64,000 bases of DNA from JAKAXS01 sp965279065 (GTDB taxonomy: Bacteria; Pseudomonadota; Alphaproteobacteria; Rhizobiales; Hyphomicrobiaceae): contig OZ257134.1 of assembly GCA_965279065.1 (NCBI GenBank), positions 4,030,001 through 4,094,000 on the forward strand, given 5' to 3'. Below the pieces are notes generated by a model. That model was given only the letters and a program-made list of their open reading frames with translations, did no database searches and had not been told where the DNA came from. Below are positions 49,675 to 58,977 of this stretch, piece after piece (position 1 is the stretch's first letter; each line of letters opens with the position of its first letter). The position numbers and the translations under genes are program-made.

Positions 49675-49694
49675 TGGGGTCAGACCTCGGTCTG
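49675..49694. repeat. Dispersed palindrome GGGGTCAGACCT, copy 2
   Basis: ATGGGGTCAGACCTCGGTCTG contains CAGACC-tc-GGTCTG and matches copy 1 at 43102-43120 over TGGGGTCAGACCTC and GGTCTG. It lies between gpsA and the second TPM gene, three bases beyond the latter's end. Two copies 6.6 kb apart, both between genes, suggest a small dispersed repeat family. Confidence 0.7.
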
Positions 49695-49697
49695 GCC

Positions 49698-50399
49698 TTA
49701 TTCCAGCACGATCAGATGATCCGGCAATTCGTTCGGATCGCCACTACCTGGCGGAAAATGTTGCGCCAGATGCACACCCGCCGCCTCGATGGCGTGCACG
49801 AAGCCGTCCACCGCGCGACCCTCGGAGAGGTCTTGCGTCAGGTGGTCGACGATCTCCTGCCATGTGCCTTGCGGCACCTTGGCGTTGATGCCGCTGTCGG
49901 CCAGCACCTCGGCGTAGCGCTCGGCCACGGAAACGAAGATCATCACGCCGGTTCGTCCGGCGGTCGTGTGGAGCGACTGCGACATGAACTGCTCCACGGC
50001 CCTGCGATGCGCATGCGATCGTTGGATCGATTTCGGCACAAGTCCCACGCGCACGCTGCGTGGCATCAGCAGCAGCACCAGGATGAGGAACGTCGCCAGC
50101 TGCGCGAAGTACGTCACGTGCATCGGCCACCAGGTCAGGTAGATCAGCGGCCACGGCACCAGAAGGGCGATGATGGCAGCCCACATGAATGGCACGTAGA
50201 AGTAGCTCTCCGAGGCAGCCGTCACCACGGCGACGATCTCGCCCGAGGTCTTGCGCTCTGCCGCGGCAATCGCTTCCGAAATGCGCAGCTCTTCCGAATC
50301 CGAGAACAGCGCCATGGATGTCCGTTCCTTCATGTCCCTGAGCCGCTGTCTCTGTTTCTGCCGCTTGGCGATCTGCCGCAACACCATCAGCAACCGCAT
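49698..50399 (-). CDS. TPM-domain membrane protein (YgcG-like, second copy)
   Basis: A 233-residue protein. The ATG at 50399 is fixed by GGAGG (minus strand, 50408-50412) at 8-base spacing and lies one base beyond the stop of the preceding TPM gene. Residues about 30-75 (FSDSEELRISEAIAAAERK, TSGEIVAVVTAASESYFYVP) begin the TPM domain. Two hydrophobic segments follow (VPFMWAAIIALLVPWPLIYL and YFAQLATFLILVLLLMP), then the rest of the fold with GVMIFVSVAERYAEVLAD. With lemA and the first TPM gene it forms a set found widely in bacteria, of unclear function (envelope maintenance is suspected). The long upstream frame to 50561 overlaps the neighbour and is not used. Confidence 0.78.
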   Translation of the reverse strand: MRLLMVLRQIAKRQKQRQRLRDMKERTSMALFSDSEELRISEAIAAAERKTSGEIVAVVTAASESYFYVPFMWAAIIALLVPWPLIYLTWWPMHVTYFAQLATFLILVLLLMPRSVRVGLVPKSIQRSHAHRRAVEQFMSQSLHTTAGRTGVMIFVSVAERYAEVLADSGINAKVPQGTWQEIVDHLTQDLSEGRAVDGFVHAIEAAGVHLAQHFPPGSGDPNELPDHLIVLE

Positions 50400-50400
50400 G

Positions 50401-51225
50401 TTACCAGCCTCCGGAGGCGCCGCCGCCACCGAAGTCGCCGCCGCCTCCACCGCCCCAGCCCCCACCGCCACCGCCGGACCAGCCTCCGCCCCAATCGCTC
50501 GAGCCGCCCGGAATGACGATGACGCCGCCGTTGCCGCGCCGCCGCGCCCGTCGACCGGCACCGGCCGATTGCGGGTACTGCTGCGCGTACTTCCGCTGCT
50601 GATAAAAGATATAGAGGATGATGGCGATCCAGATCGCCATCATGATCAGCGCCGTGTAGTCCGTGTCTTGATGCTCGCCGACGCGCCCTCGCGCGCGCTC
50701 CTTCACGGCTTCCGCATCGCCCTCGATCGTCGCCTTGATGTCGCGCACGCCGTCGCGGATGCCGCCGGAGAAATCGCCCCGCCGGAATTGCGGCAGGATC
50801 GCATTCTCGATGATGATGCGGCTCATGGCGTCGGTCAGGTGGCCTTCAAGTCCGCGACCTGTCTCGATCCGCACCTTGCGTTCGTTCGGCGCGACGATCA
50901 GCAGGACGCCGTTATCTTTGCCCTTCTGCCCGATACCCCACTTGCGGCCCAGTTGGTAACCGTAGTCGTCGATCGCGTAGCCCCCGAGGTCGGGCAGCGT
51001 CACCACGACGACCTGGTCCGTCGATTTGTCCTCGATCGCCTTCAGTTCGGCCTCGATCGCCGCGCGGTCTGCCGATTTGAGCAGATTGGCATTGTCGACG
51101 ATGCGCCCCGTCAACTCCGGGAACTTCGGTTCGGCCACCGCAGTGCCGCTCGACAAAGTCAGGGCGGCCAAGAGCACCAAGCCGAACGCCAGCGCGATAC
51201 CTCGCGCCGGTGTCATGACAGGCAT
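50401..51225 (-). CDS. TPM-domain protein with signal peptide and Gly-rich tail (YgcG-like)
   Basis: A 274-residue exported, membrane-anchored protein. I start at the ATG at 51225 (MPVMTPARGIALAFG); a GTG at 51252 is also possible and no start has a clear ribosome site. A signal peptide is followed by the TPM domain (about 35-180): LTGRIVDNANLLKSADRAAI, VVVVTLPDLGGYAIDDYGYQ and RKVRIETGRGLEGHLTDA. Then a membrane segment (LIMMAIWIAIILYIFY), a basic loop (GAGRRARRRG) and an extreme Gly/Trp-rich C-terminus. The layout is standard for YgcG. It lies between lemA and the second TPM gene. Confidence 0.85.
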   Translation of the reverse strand: MPVMTPARGIALAFGLVLLAALTLSSGTAVAEPKFPELTGRIVDNANLLKSADRAAIEAELKAIEDKSTDQVVVVTLPDLGGYAIDDYGYQLGRKWGIGQKGKDNGVLLIVAPNERKVRIETGRGLEGHLTDAMSRIIIENAILPQFRRGDFSGGIRDGVRDIKATIEGDAEAVKERARGRVGEHQDTDYTALIMMAIWIAIILYIFYQQRKYAQQYPQSAGAGRRARRRGNGGVIVIPGGSSDWGGGWSGGGGGGWGGGGGGDFGGGGASGGW

Positions 51226-51296
51226 CGAACGAATGATGGTGCGCTGAACCACGGCAAACCCGCACGGCTGCTTCGAGGCGTCGAGCTGTTAGACGA

Positions 51297-51324
51297 TGCG
51301 CCCGCCGGAACTTGGGCGGGCGCA
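51297..51324 (-). terminator. Hairpin between lemA and the first TPM gene
   Basis: TGCGCCCGCC-8 nt-GGCGGGCGCA is a perfect 10-bp stem just beyond the lemA stop (51335, minus strand). Read leftwards it is followed by TCGTCTAA, without a good U-run, so it may only attenuate read-through from lemA. Confidence 0.5.
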
Positions 51325-51334
51325 CGTCACGATT

Positions 51335-51955
51335 TTACTTCTTGTTGAAGTCGACCTTCGGCGCGGTCTGCTCTTCCGCCGGAATGTCGAACGTCGCCAT
51401 CGGCTTGTTCTGTGGGTACATGAACGTTGCCCACCAGCGGCCCGGGATTGTCGACAGCTCGGTGTTATAGACGCGCACCGCCTCGATGTAGTCGCGCCGC
51501 GACACCGAGATGCGGTTTTCCGTCCCCTCCAGCTGCGACTGCAGCGCCAGGAAGTTCTGGCCCGACTTGATGTCCGGATAGCGTTCCATCGTCACCAGCA
51601 GCCGGCCGAGCGCGCCGCCCAGCTGGTTCTGCGCGTCCGTGAGACCCTTCATCGCTTCCGGATTGGTCAGGATGTCGGCGGGGACGTTGACCTGCGCTTG
51701 CGTCGCCTTGGCGCGCGCCTCGATCACTTCGGTCAGTACGCTCTTTTCCTGCTCGGCAAAGCCCTTCACGGTCTCGACGAGGTTGGGGATGAGGTCGGTG
51801 CGCCGCTTGTACTGGCTCAGCACCTCCGACCACTTGGCTTTCGCCTCGTTCTCGTAGGTCGGAATGTTGTTGACGCCGCAGCCCGCGAGCGGCAGTGCGA
51901 CGAGCACCACCGCGAGGGCGGCCAAGCGGCGAATCTGAGTCTGAAACCAAGCCAT
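51335..51955 (-). CDS. lemA: LemA family lipoprotein
   Basis: A 206-residue exported protein with a lipobox LAGC whose Cys is C26, so probably a lipoprotein. The LemA fold is visible in YENEAKAKWSEVLSQYKRR, DLIPNLVETVKGFAEQEKSV and the repeated helical hairpin through LGRLLVTMERYPDIKSGQNF, ending in TIPGRWWATFMYPQNKPMATF. The family is widespread with no agreed function and commonly neighbours TPM proteins, as here. Confidence 0.92.
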   Translation of the reverse strand: MAWFQTQIRRLAALAVVLVALPLAGCGVNNIPTYENEAKAKWSEVLSQYKRRTDLIPNLVETVKGFAEQEKSVLTEVIEARAKATQAQVNVPADILTNPEAMKGLTDAQNQLGGALGRLLVTMERYPDIKSGQNFLALQSQLEGTENRISVSRRDYIEAVRVYNTELSTIPGRWWATFMYPQNKPMATFDIPAEEQTAPKVDFNKK

Positions 51956-52092
51956 GGCATTGTCACCTTAGCTACGCTGAAAGGAGCCAAACAGGTATGG
52001 TCTGGCGGGCCCTAGCGCAAGGATATTCCAATGCCGTCCAGGCACAGCAGATGCTCCAACAGCAGGGTAAATTAAACCGCAACTTCCGCCGC

Positions 52093-52620
52093 TTAGGCTT
52101 GCGGCCGCTCGGCGATCATGAACCAGCTCGGTCCCATGTGCGGGTCGTTCCAGATGCGTTTCCAGCGGAAACCGGCCTTCTCGTAGGCGCGCACAGCGGC
52201 TTCGTTCTTGACTGACGGAAACACACAGACCGCCAGAGCCATCGTCGAGGCGAATACTTCCGCCTTGAGCAGGCTGAGCGCAGCCGCTCCGACGCCCCGC
52301 CCGCGATGCTCGCGCTGCGCGATGAACAGGTCGAGGTCCCAGGTCCCCGCTTCCAGATCTTGCGGCAGGTCGGCGCCCCACAATGTAGCGTCCACCGCAT
52401 GGGCGTATCCAGCGGCCACGCCGTCGGTCTCGATGATGCGGCATAGGGCGTGCCCTGAACTGAGCGCAATCTGCACTTCGGCCTGCGTCGCCGTCGCCGG
52501 ACCCCACCACGCCACGACGTCCGGCGTCGTCAGCCAGGCGCGGATCATGTCCCAGTCCTTGGGCTTGGCCGGGCGCAGTCGGACCGCTGGCGTCGCCGTC
52601 GCCATCGGTGCCACCATCAA
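52093..52620 (-). CDS. GNAT acetyltransferase, AAC(6')-like
   Basis: A 175-residue acetyltransferase. RLRPAKPKDWDMIRAWLTTP is the first strand and helix, LDLFIAQREHRGRGVGAAAL contains the acetyl-CoA motif (RGRGVG), and VKNEAAVRAYEKAGFRWKR is the C-terminal signature. The N-terminal TTPDVVAWWG resembles the AacA4/AAC(6') branch, which includes aminoglycoside and siderophore acetyltransferases. The substrate is unknown. It overlaps the end of purH by ATGA, so it is translated with it. Confidence 0.8.
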   Translation of the reverse strand: MMVAPMATATPAVRLRPAKPKDWDMIRAWLTTPDVVAWWGPATATQAEVQIALSSGHALCRIIETDGVAAGYAHAVDATLWGADLPQDLEAGTWDLDLFIAQREHRGRGVGAAALSLLKAEVFASTMALAVCVFPSVKNEAAVRAYEKAGFRWKRIWNDPHMGPSWFMIAERPQA

Positions 52621-54212
52621 TGCCGGAAGTGGCGCATGCCGGTGAACACCATGGCAAGACCGCGCCTGTCGGCTTCGTCGATGATGTCCTGGTCCCGCAT
52701 CGATCCGCCGGGCTGGATCACCGCCGTGACACCCGCCTCCGCCGCCGCGATCAATCCGTCGGTGAAGGGAAAAAACGCATCCGACGCCACGACTGATCCG
52801 GTTGTCAGCAGCGTATCGAGCCCCGCGGCCCGCGTCGCCTCACCCGCCTTCCACGCCGCGATGCGCGTGCTGTCGACACGGCTCATCTGCCCTGCGCCGA
52901 TCCCGACCGTGGCGCCGTCCTTGGCATAGACGATCGCGTTCGACTTCACGTGCTTGGCCACCTTGAAGGCGAACATCAGATCGGCCATTTCCGCTGCTGT
53001 CGGTTGCCGCTTGGTGACAACCTTCAGCGCTGCCGTGTCGACGACGGCGTTGTCCCGCGACTGTAGCAGCAGCCCGCCGGCCAGAGACCGCACGACCAGG
53101 CCCCGCGCTTCGGGATCGGGTAGGGTGCCCGCCACCAGCAAGCGCAGGTTCTTCTTCGACGCGAAGATCGCACGCGCCTCGTCGCTGGCCGACGGCGCGA
53201 TGACGACCTCGGTGAAGATCTTGGTCATCTCCGCCGCCGCCGCGGCATCGATGTCCCGATTGACGGCAATGATGCCGCCGAACGCACTTGTCGGGTCGCA
53301 ACGCAGCGCCTTGACATAGGCGTCGGCAAGCGTGCTGCCGAGGGCGACGCCGCACGGGTTGGCATGCTTGATGATCGCGACGGCCGGCGCGTCCGCGGCA
53401 GCGAACTCCGCCACCAGTTCGTAAGCCGCATCCGTGTCGTTGAGATTGTTGTAGGACAGCTCCTTGCCCTGCACCTGCTGCGCAGAGGCGACGCCGGGCC
53501 GCTGGTCGCCGGAGGCATAGAACGCCGCGCTTTGGTGTGGATTTTCGCCGTAGCGCAATTGCGACGACAGTGCGCCGCCGAATGTGCGCCACTTCGGGCT
53601 CTCTTCGCTCAAGACTTCGGCGAACCAGGCACCGATGGCGCCATCGTACGCCGCCGTCCGCGCATAGGCCTTGGCCGCCAGGCTTTTGCGGAAGGCCAGC
53701 GTCGTCGCACCGGCATGCGTCCGCAATTCGTCGATCAGCCGGGCGTAGTCGCCGGTGTCCACCACCACCGCCACGCCCGCATGGTTTTTCGCTGCCGCAC
53801 GGATCATCGCCGGCCCGCCGATGTCGATGTTCTCGACGCACTGATCCCAGTCGCCACCGGCGGCGACAGTGGCCTCGAACGGATAGAGGTTCACCACGAG
53901 CAGATCGATTGGCGCGATGCCGTGGCTGGCCGCATCGCTCTGATGGCTGGCATTGTCGCGCACTGCCAATAGGCCGCCGTGCACCTTCGGGTGCAGCGTC
54001 TTCAACCGGCCGTCCATCATCTCGGGAAAGCCTGTATGCTCCGCCACATCGATCACCTTGAGCCCCGCCCCCTTGAGCGTGCCCGCGGTGCCTCCGGTCG
54101 AGAGCAATTCAACGCCCTGCGCCGCCAGCGCCTGACCAAGCTCGATAAGGCCATGCTTGTCGGAAACCGAGATGAGGGCGCGGGTGATCTTCTGCAGGCC
54201 AGGGCTCGTCAC
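52617..54212 (-). CDS. purH: Bifunctional AICAR formyltransferase/IMP cyclohydrolase
   Basis: A 531-residue enzyme for the last two steps of IMP synthesis. Residues about 1-200 are the cyclohydrolase (MGS-like fold: ALISVSDKHGLIELGQALAA, TGFPEMMDGRLKTLHPKVHG). The C-terminal part is the formyltransferase: QVQGKELSYNNLNDTDAAYE, IIKHANPCGVALG (catalytic Lys-His) and VASDAFFPFTDGLIAAAEAG. It overlaps the heparinase-like gene upstream by 4 bases and the GNAT gene downstream by 4 bases. Confidence 0.97.
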   Translation of the reverse strand: MTSPGLQKITRALISVSDKHGLIELGQALAAQGVELLSTGGTAGTLKGAGLKVIDVAEHTGFPEMMDGRLKTLHPKVHGGLLAVRDNASHQSDAASHGIAPIDLLVVNLYPFEATVAAGGDWDQCVENIDIGGPAMIRAAAKNHAGVAVVVDTGDYARLIDELRTHAGATTLAFRKSLAAKAYARTAAYDGAIGAWFAEVLSEESPKWRTFGGALSSQLRYGENPHQSAAFYASGDQRPGVASAQQVQGKELSYNNLNDTDAAYELVAEFAAADAPAVAIIKHANPCGVALGSTLADAYVKALRCDPTSAFGGIIAVNRDIDAAAAAEMTKIFTEVVIAPSASDEARAIFASKKNLRLLVAGTLPDPEARGLVVRSLAGGLLLQSRDNAVVDTAALKVVTKRQPTAAEMADLMFAFKVAKHVKSNAIVYAKDGATVGIGAGQMSRVDSTRIAAWKAGEATRAAGLDTLLTTGSVVASDAFFPFTDGLIAAAEAGVTAVIQPGGSMRDQDIIDEADRRGLAMVFTGMRHFRH

Positions 54213-56296
54213 GTCTTGTCCTTCGTTTCGTTCGATGATTCTTCGGATTGCGCGTTGTCCGGCGGAGCTTCGCCGTCGTCGCTATTTTTGACTTCCGGTG
54301 CCTCTTTCGCAGCGGCGTCCGTCGCCTCGGTGTCGGCAGCGGCTTCTTCGGCCCCGTCCGTCTCGCCTTTGGCCGCGGTCTCGACTTTGGTCTCAGCTTC
54401 AGCCGCGCCGGTCGGCTCAGCTGTCTGCGGCGCCGTCTCGTCCGACGTTTCCTCGGTATCAGTCGGGATGGCAGGCGTGAGCGGTTCAGACGCTGATGCG
54501 TCAATCGCCGTTGGCCTGTCGATAGACTCACTTTCGGCCGCGGGTGCGACCGTCGCCACCGGAGCCTCAGGCGCCGCAACCTCTTCTACTGGCGCAACGA
54601 ACTTTTCGATCACCCAGTCGACTTGCGTGTTTCCGGACGTCGTCCCTCGCGCGATGAGCTGCAGCACACGCGTCGGCCCGGTGCTGTCGGCGAAGAACGT
54701 CCCCTCTTCCAAAGCCAGCCACGCACCCTTGAGCGTGAACGTCCACACCTCGCCGTTGCGCAGCGTCATCTCCGCGACGTTCGGCGTCTCGGTGCGCTGA
54801 CACAGCACGTCCGGGTGCACGTGGAAGTGAATAGCGAACGGCAGGTCGTGATTGAGCCGCAAGGTGCCGTACGGGTCTTTCAACCTGTCCGCGCCTTCGA
54901 TCCGCTCGCCGGACGCGGCCAGCACGATGCGCCGGCTGTGCTTCAGCCCGAAACGCTTGAGATAGCCGTCGTGCTGGCCTCCGAACACGACGTCACCGTC
55001 GCGGTTCTTGGTCTTGAATTCCACGTTGTCCGGCTCGCGGATCGGCGCCGATCCGATCATCGCCTCCAGCCGGCGATTCCGCACCAACCGCGCTGACGAC
55101 GTTTCCGCAAGACACAGCGTATTGTGGCTCGCCGTCGCGCGCGCGGCCGCCCGCCATCCCGCATCGACAGGTGCCGGTGCGCCGCCGTTGACCAGCAGCA
55201 GCTCCGTACCCACGCTCATCTCGAACGACAGGCAGCCCGCATACGCCTCGCCCGCGAATTCCAACGGCGGCGGTGCCCCGGCGTCGATGATGACGATTGT
55301 GTCGCCGCGCTCCAGCCGCACGTAGTGCGAACTGCTCGCGGCGTTCAGCGCCGTCGACGGTCGGTCGTCGTAGGCTAACACGGTCGCCAGCCCAGCCGAG
55401 GCCGCCACGCCCGTGCCATTGAACCGCACCAACCGCCCATCGCCGAGCCGCAGATAGCGCAGCATGGTGAGCATGCGCTGCATTGCCGGATGCATGCCGG
55501 CCGGCAGCGGTCGCCCGCGCGCGGCAAAGCACTGCCGCAGCGGCAGCAGGTCCAGCATCAGGTCGACGAGAACGCGCGGGTTGCGGCTGATGTGTCCGCC
55601 GTCAGGCAGGATCTGCCGCTGCAGCTCGGCGGCAAACGTCTTTTCCGCTTCCGCCAGCCGGCGGTCATGTCCCGCGATCGCCAGATCGGCCAGCACCAGC
55701 GCCGTCAGCACCAGCAGGCGGGGATGCCCGCCCGGCGTATCGCGCCATTCGGCCGACAGGCGCACCAGCTGAGCGCCGAGACTGTTGGCGATGATGTCGT
55801 ACGTTTTCTGGTTGGCGCCATCGAGCAGCACGTTCGAATGTGAGATCCACGAGATCACGCGCCGCGCCGCCACCTGCGGCAGCCACGTGAAGGCGGTGTC
55901 GGAACGATTGCTGCGACTAACCCAATCGACGGCCAATCGGCAGGCCATCGCTTTCGCTTCGTCGTTTCCGGCCGCCCCCAGGTGGCGGAGCCAGCCGAAG
56001 CCGTGCAGCGCGTGCGCCCACGCCTGGTTCGGCGGGCGCACGTCGAACGGCGAGTCGCCGTCCAACGCCGCAACCGTTCCAGCCAGGCCGAAATGGTCCA
56101 GCACCACTTCGTGCCAGAAGCTGGGATCGGCGGTCCGCAGATCCTGCGGCACGATCAGCAGCTGATCAGCGACGGGCGCGCCGTAGCGCCAGCGCAGCAT
56201 CGGCGAATAGAGCAGCCTCGACAGCACGGCCCGCCGCGATTTTTCGGCGGCGAGGCTGGCAACGCGCATGCGCTCTGAAACGCTCAAACGGGACAT
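54209..56296 (-). CDS. Heparinase II/III family protein with acidic tail
   Basis: A 695-residue protein. The N-terminal alpha domain (about 1-300: NQAWAHALHGFGWLRHLGAA, GGHISRNPRVLVDLMLDL) and the beta-sheet domain (about 320-570: FEMSVGTELLLVNGGAP, SHNTLCLAETSSARLV) match the heparinase II/III-like fold. It has no signal peptide. From about 572 to the end it is an unusual low-complexity stretch rich in Glu, Ala, Thr and Asp, probably disordered. Homologues sit between rsmB and purH in many Hyphomicrobiales; a polysaccharide lyase role is inferred only from the fold. It overlaps purH by ATGA. Confidence 0.85.
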   Translation of the reverse strand: MSRLSVSERMRVASLAAEKSRRAVLSRLLYSPMLRWRYGAPVADQLLIVPQDLRTADPSFWHEVVLDHFGLAGTVAALDGDSPFDVRPPNQAWAHALHGFGWLRHLGAAGNDEAKAMACRLAVDWVSRSNRSDTAFTWLPQVAARRVISWISHSNVLLDGANQKTYDIIANSLGAQLVRLSAEWRDTPGGHPRLLVLTALVLADLAIAGHDRRLAEAEKTFAAELQRQILPDGGHISRNPRVLVDLMLDLLPLRQCFAARGRPLPAGMHPAMQRMLTMLRYLRLGDGRLVRFNGTGVAASAGLATVLAYDDRPSTALNAASSSHYVRLERGDTIVIIDAGAPPPLEFAGEAYAGCLSFEMSVGTELLLVNGGAPAPVDAGWRAAARATASHNTLCLAETSSARLVRNRRLEAMIGSAPIREPDNVEFKTKNRDGDVVFGGQHDGYLKRFGLKHSRRIVLAASGERIEGADRLKDPYGTLRLNHDLPFAIHFHVHPDVLCQRTETPNVAEMTLRNGEVWTFTLKGAWLALEEGTFFADSTGPTRVLQLIARGTTSGNTQVDWVIEKFVAPVEEVAAPEAPVATVAPAAESESIDRPTAIDASASEPLTPAIPTDTEETSDETAPQTAEPTGAAEAETKVETAAKGETDGAEEAAADTEATDAAAKEAPEVKNSDDGEAPPDNAQSEESSNETKDKT

Positions 56297-56387
56297 GAAG
56301 GCTGGGTTACCCTCGGCGGTGCCGGGTTACAAGATGACGAAAAGCGCAAGCCTGTGCATGACTTGCGTTTACCTTCACCCGTTGAAA

Positions 56388-57782
56388 CTACGCCGTTCGG
56401 CGCAAGCGCGCGGCGAAAAATCCATCCATCCCTGAAAGCTCAGGCTTTTCGAGGGCCAAATGCGTCGGCAACGTGCGCAGATCGCCGTCGCGTGTGATCC
56501 ATTCCGCCGCAATGCCGCCCTCGCCGGCCGTCAGCGGGACGTGGGTGAAGTCCCGGCGGCGCGCCAGAAACTCTTCAATCTGCGTGATGCCCTCCTCCGG
56601 CTCCAGCGAGCAGGTGCAGAACACCAGCGTTCCCCCGGCCTTCACAAGCCGTGCCGCATTGTCGAGAAGTCTGCGCTGCAGCTCCGCAAGCACGGCAATA
56701 TCCGTCTCCCGCTTCAGGTGGAGGATGTCGGGATGCCGGCGGATCGTGCCGGTGGCGGTGCATGGTGCGTCGATCAGCACGGCGTCGAACGTCCGCTGCG
56801 GTGCCCAGGCCGTTGCATCGGCGGCCACCAGCGTCGCCTCCAGCTTCAGCCGCTGCAGGTTTTCCTCAACCCGTTTCAGTCGGTTGGTGGACACCTCGAC
56901 GGACGTGACGCGGGCTCCAGCCGCCGCCAGCTCCGCGGTCTTGCCGCCGGGCGCGGCACAAAGATCGGCGACATCCAGGCCCGCGACGTCACCCAGCATC
57001 CGTGCCGGTAGGGCCGCCGCCGCGTCCTGCACCCACCAGTCGCCGTCGTGGTATCCGGGCAGGTCCTCGATGCGCCCGTGCCCATCCAGACGGACCGAGC
57101 CGGTCGGCAGCACGAGGCCACCCAGCACGTCACCGGTCGCACGTGCCTTCAAGGACAGGTCCAGCGGAGCTTCGCGCAAGCTCGTCATCGCGATATGCCG
57201 TGCAGCGTCCGGGCCATACGTTTTCTTCCAACGATTGAGCAGCCAATCCGGAACATTCAACTCCGCGGCGTTCAGCTTGGCGAGGACGTCCGCACCCTTC
57301 TCCGACACGCGCCGCAGCACGGCGTTGGTCAGTTTGTCGAAGCGTTGCGCATCGCGATCAAGCCGGCATTGGTCCACCGCCAGACTGATCGCCGCATGCG
57401 GCGGCGTGCCCAGCAGCAGCAACTGCGCCGCCCCGGACATCAGGATCGGCATCAGTCGCCCACGCTTTTCCGGCAGCGGCTTGTCGAGAAACGTATTCAC
57501 CACGGCGGACAGTTCGCCGTGTCGGCGCAGCACCGTCGCCGCAATCAGTCGCGCGAACGCCCGGTCGCGTGGCTCGAAGTTCGCAAACGTGCGGCTCGAC
57601 AGCGATCCCGCCAGTGCATCATCCAGAGCTCGCCGCTCGTTCATAACGGCAGAGATCAGCACCACCGCCAGTTGGCGTGCGGCCAATCCAGACGCGAGAG
57701 GCCGCGGGGCGGCTTTGGCCTGCTGCAGCGGTGGCCGGTGTTGGCCACCGGCGGACTTCGGCTTGGAGAATTTGGGTTTCAC
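56388..57782 (-). CDS. rsmB: 16S rRNA m5C967 methyltransferase RsmB/Sun
   Basis: A 464-residue RNA methyltransferase. The N-terminal NusB-like helical domain (about 30-170) is followed by the SAM domain with ADLCAAPGGKTAELAAAG (motif I), IDAPCTATGTIRRHPD (motif IV, first Cys) and LVFCTCSLEPEEG (motif VI, catalytic Cys). It methylates C967 of 16S rRNA in known examples. The N-terminus is a Lys/Gln/Pro-rich extension (MKPKFSKPKSAGGQHRPP). It lies between htpX and the heparinase-like gene on the minus strand. Confidence 0.93.
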   Translation of the reverse strand: MKPKFSKPKSAGGQHRPPLQQAKAAPRPLASGLAARQLAVVLISAVMNERRALDDALAGSLSSRTFANFEPRDRAFARLIAATVLRRHGELSAVVNTFLDKPLPEKRGRLMPILMSGAAQLLLLGTPPHAAISLAVDQCRLDRDAQRFDKLTNAVLRRVSEKGADVLAKLNAAELNVPDWLLNRWKKTYGPDAARHIAMTSLREAPLDLSLKARATGDVLGGLVLPTGSVRLDGHGRIEDLPGYHDGDWWVQDAAAALPARMLGDVAGLDVADLCAAPGGKTAELAAAGARVTSVEVSTNRLKRVEENLQRLKLEATLVAADATAWAPQRTFDAVLIDAPCTATGTIRRHPDILHLKRETDIAVLAELQRRLLDNAARLVKAGGTLVFCTCSLEPEEGITQIEEFLARRRDFTHVPLTAGEGGIAAEWITRDGDLRTLPTHLALEKPELSGMDGFFAARLRRTA

Positions 57783-57871
57783 ACGGTCTCGGTCATACGT
57801 GGGAGGGCTTCAGCGCCCGCCCAGTCCGCCGGTATAGAGACCGGCTCGCAGAACCTCAACCGCAACGAGGG

Positions 57872-58879
57872 TTAACCCCACGGCCCCGGCTGGCTGCCAC
57901 CGCGGTCCCGGCCTTCCGGCGCACCCCAGGGATTGTCTGGCCCGGTTCCGCCGCGGCGGCCCGATGCAAGACCCGGAATGCTGAGCGGGACGTTCAAAGG
58001 CGCACCGGCCGCCGCCAATTCACGCTCCAGCGCCTCGAGTTCGGCGATGCGGTTTTCCGTATTCGGGTGCGTCGAGAACATGTTGTCGACCCCGTGCCCC
58101 GTCAGCGGATTGATGATGAACATGTGCGCCGCCGCCGGCACGGCCTCCGCGTCCTCGTTGGGAATACGCTTGGCCGCGTTCTGGATCTTCACCAGCGCCG
58201 ACGCAAGCCAGCGCGGATTGCCGCAGATTAGCGCGCCCATGCGGTCGGCCTGGTACTCGCGCGACCGACTGATCGCCATCTGCACCAGCATCGCCGCCAG
58301 CGGTGCGACAAGCATCGCCAGGATCGAACCGATCATGCCGATGCCGCCGCCTCCATTCTGATCGCGATGTCCGCCAAACAGCATGCCGAACTGCAGATAC
58401 TGCGCCAGCATCGAGATCGCGCCACCGATCGTTGCCGCCACCGCCATCGTCAACGTGTCGCGGTTCTTGATGTGCGCCAACTCGTGCGCCATCACGCCGG
58501 CGAGTTCCTCTGGCGTCAGCTGTTCGATGAGTCCCGTCGAGGCCGCGACGGCGGCACGCTGCGGGCTGCGGCCGGTGGCAAATGCATTCGGTTGCGCCTG
58601 GTGCATGATGTAGACGCGCGGCATCGGCAGCTCCGCGCGCCGCGCCATCTCTTGCACGATGCCGTAGTATTCCGGCGCCGATTGCGCGTCGACCTCCTGG
58701 GCGCCGAACATCTTCAGCACCATGGTGTCGGACTTCCACAGGCTCAGCATGTTCATGCCGAGCGCGACGACGAAGGCAATGATCATGCCGTTCTGTCCGC
58801 CCACCGCCGCCCCCATGGCGACGAAGATGCCCGTCAACGCGGCGAGCAGCAGGGCCGTCTTGGCGAAGTTCATGGGCAT
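57872..58879 (-). CDS. htpX: Membrane zinc metalloprotease HtpX
   Basis: A 335-residue inner-membrane protease that degrades misfolded membrane proteins. The zinc site is H132-E-x-x-H136 (GVMAHELAHIKN), with the third ligand Glu in REYQADRMGAL. Two hydrophobic segments precede it (TALLLAALTGIFVAMGAAVG and MIIAFVVALGMNMLSL) and two more follow. The C-terminus is Gly/Pro-rich and disordered. First gene of htpX-rsmB-heparinase-purH-GNAT on the minus strand. Confidence 0.95.
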   Translation of the reverse strand: MPMNFAKTALLLAALTGIFVAMGAAVGGQNGMIIAFVVALGMNMLSLWKSDTMVLKMFGAQEVDAQSAPEYYGIVQEMARRAELPMPRVYIMHQAQPNAFATGRSPQRAAVAASTGLIEQLTPEELAGVMAHELAHIKNRDTLTMAVAATIGGAISMLAQYLQFGMLFGGHRDQNGGGGIGMIGSILAMLVAPLAAMLVQMAISRSREYQADRMGALICGNPRWLASALVKIQNAAKRIPNEDAEAVPAAAHMFIINPLTGHGVDNMFSTHPNTENRIAELEALERELAAAGAPLNVPLSIPGLASGRRGGTGPDNPWGAPEGRDRGGSQPGPWG

Positions 58880-58977
58880 CGTTTCGTCTCCGGCTCCTTA
58901 TTGGTCAATATCCGCCATGCTATATGGGATGGCAGCCTCGCGAAACCAGATGACCCACAAAACCATGGAACGAGCCG

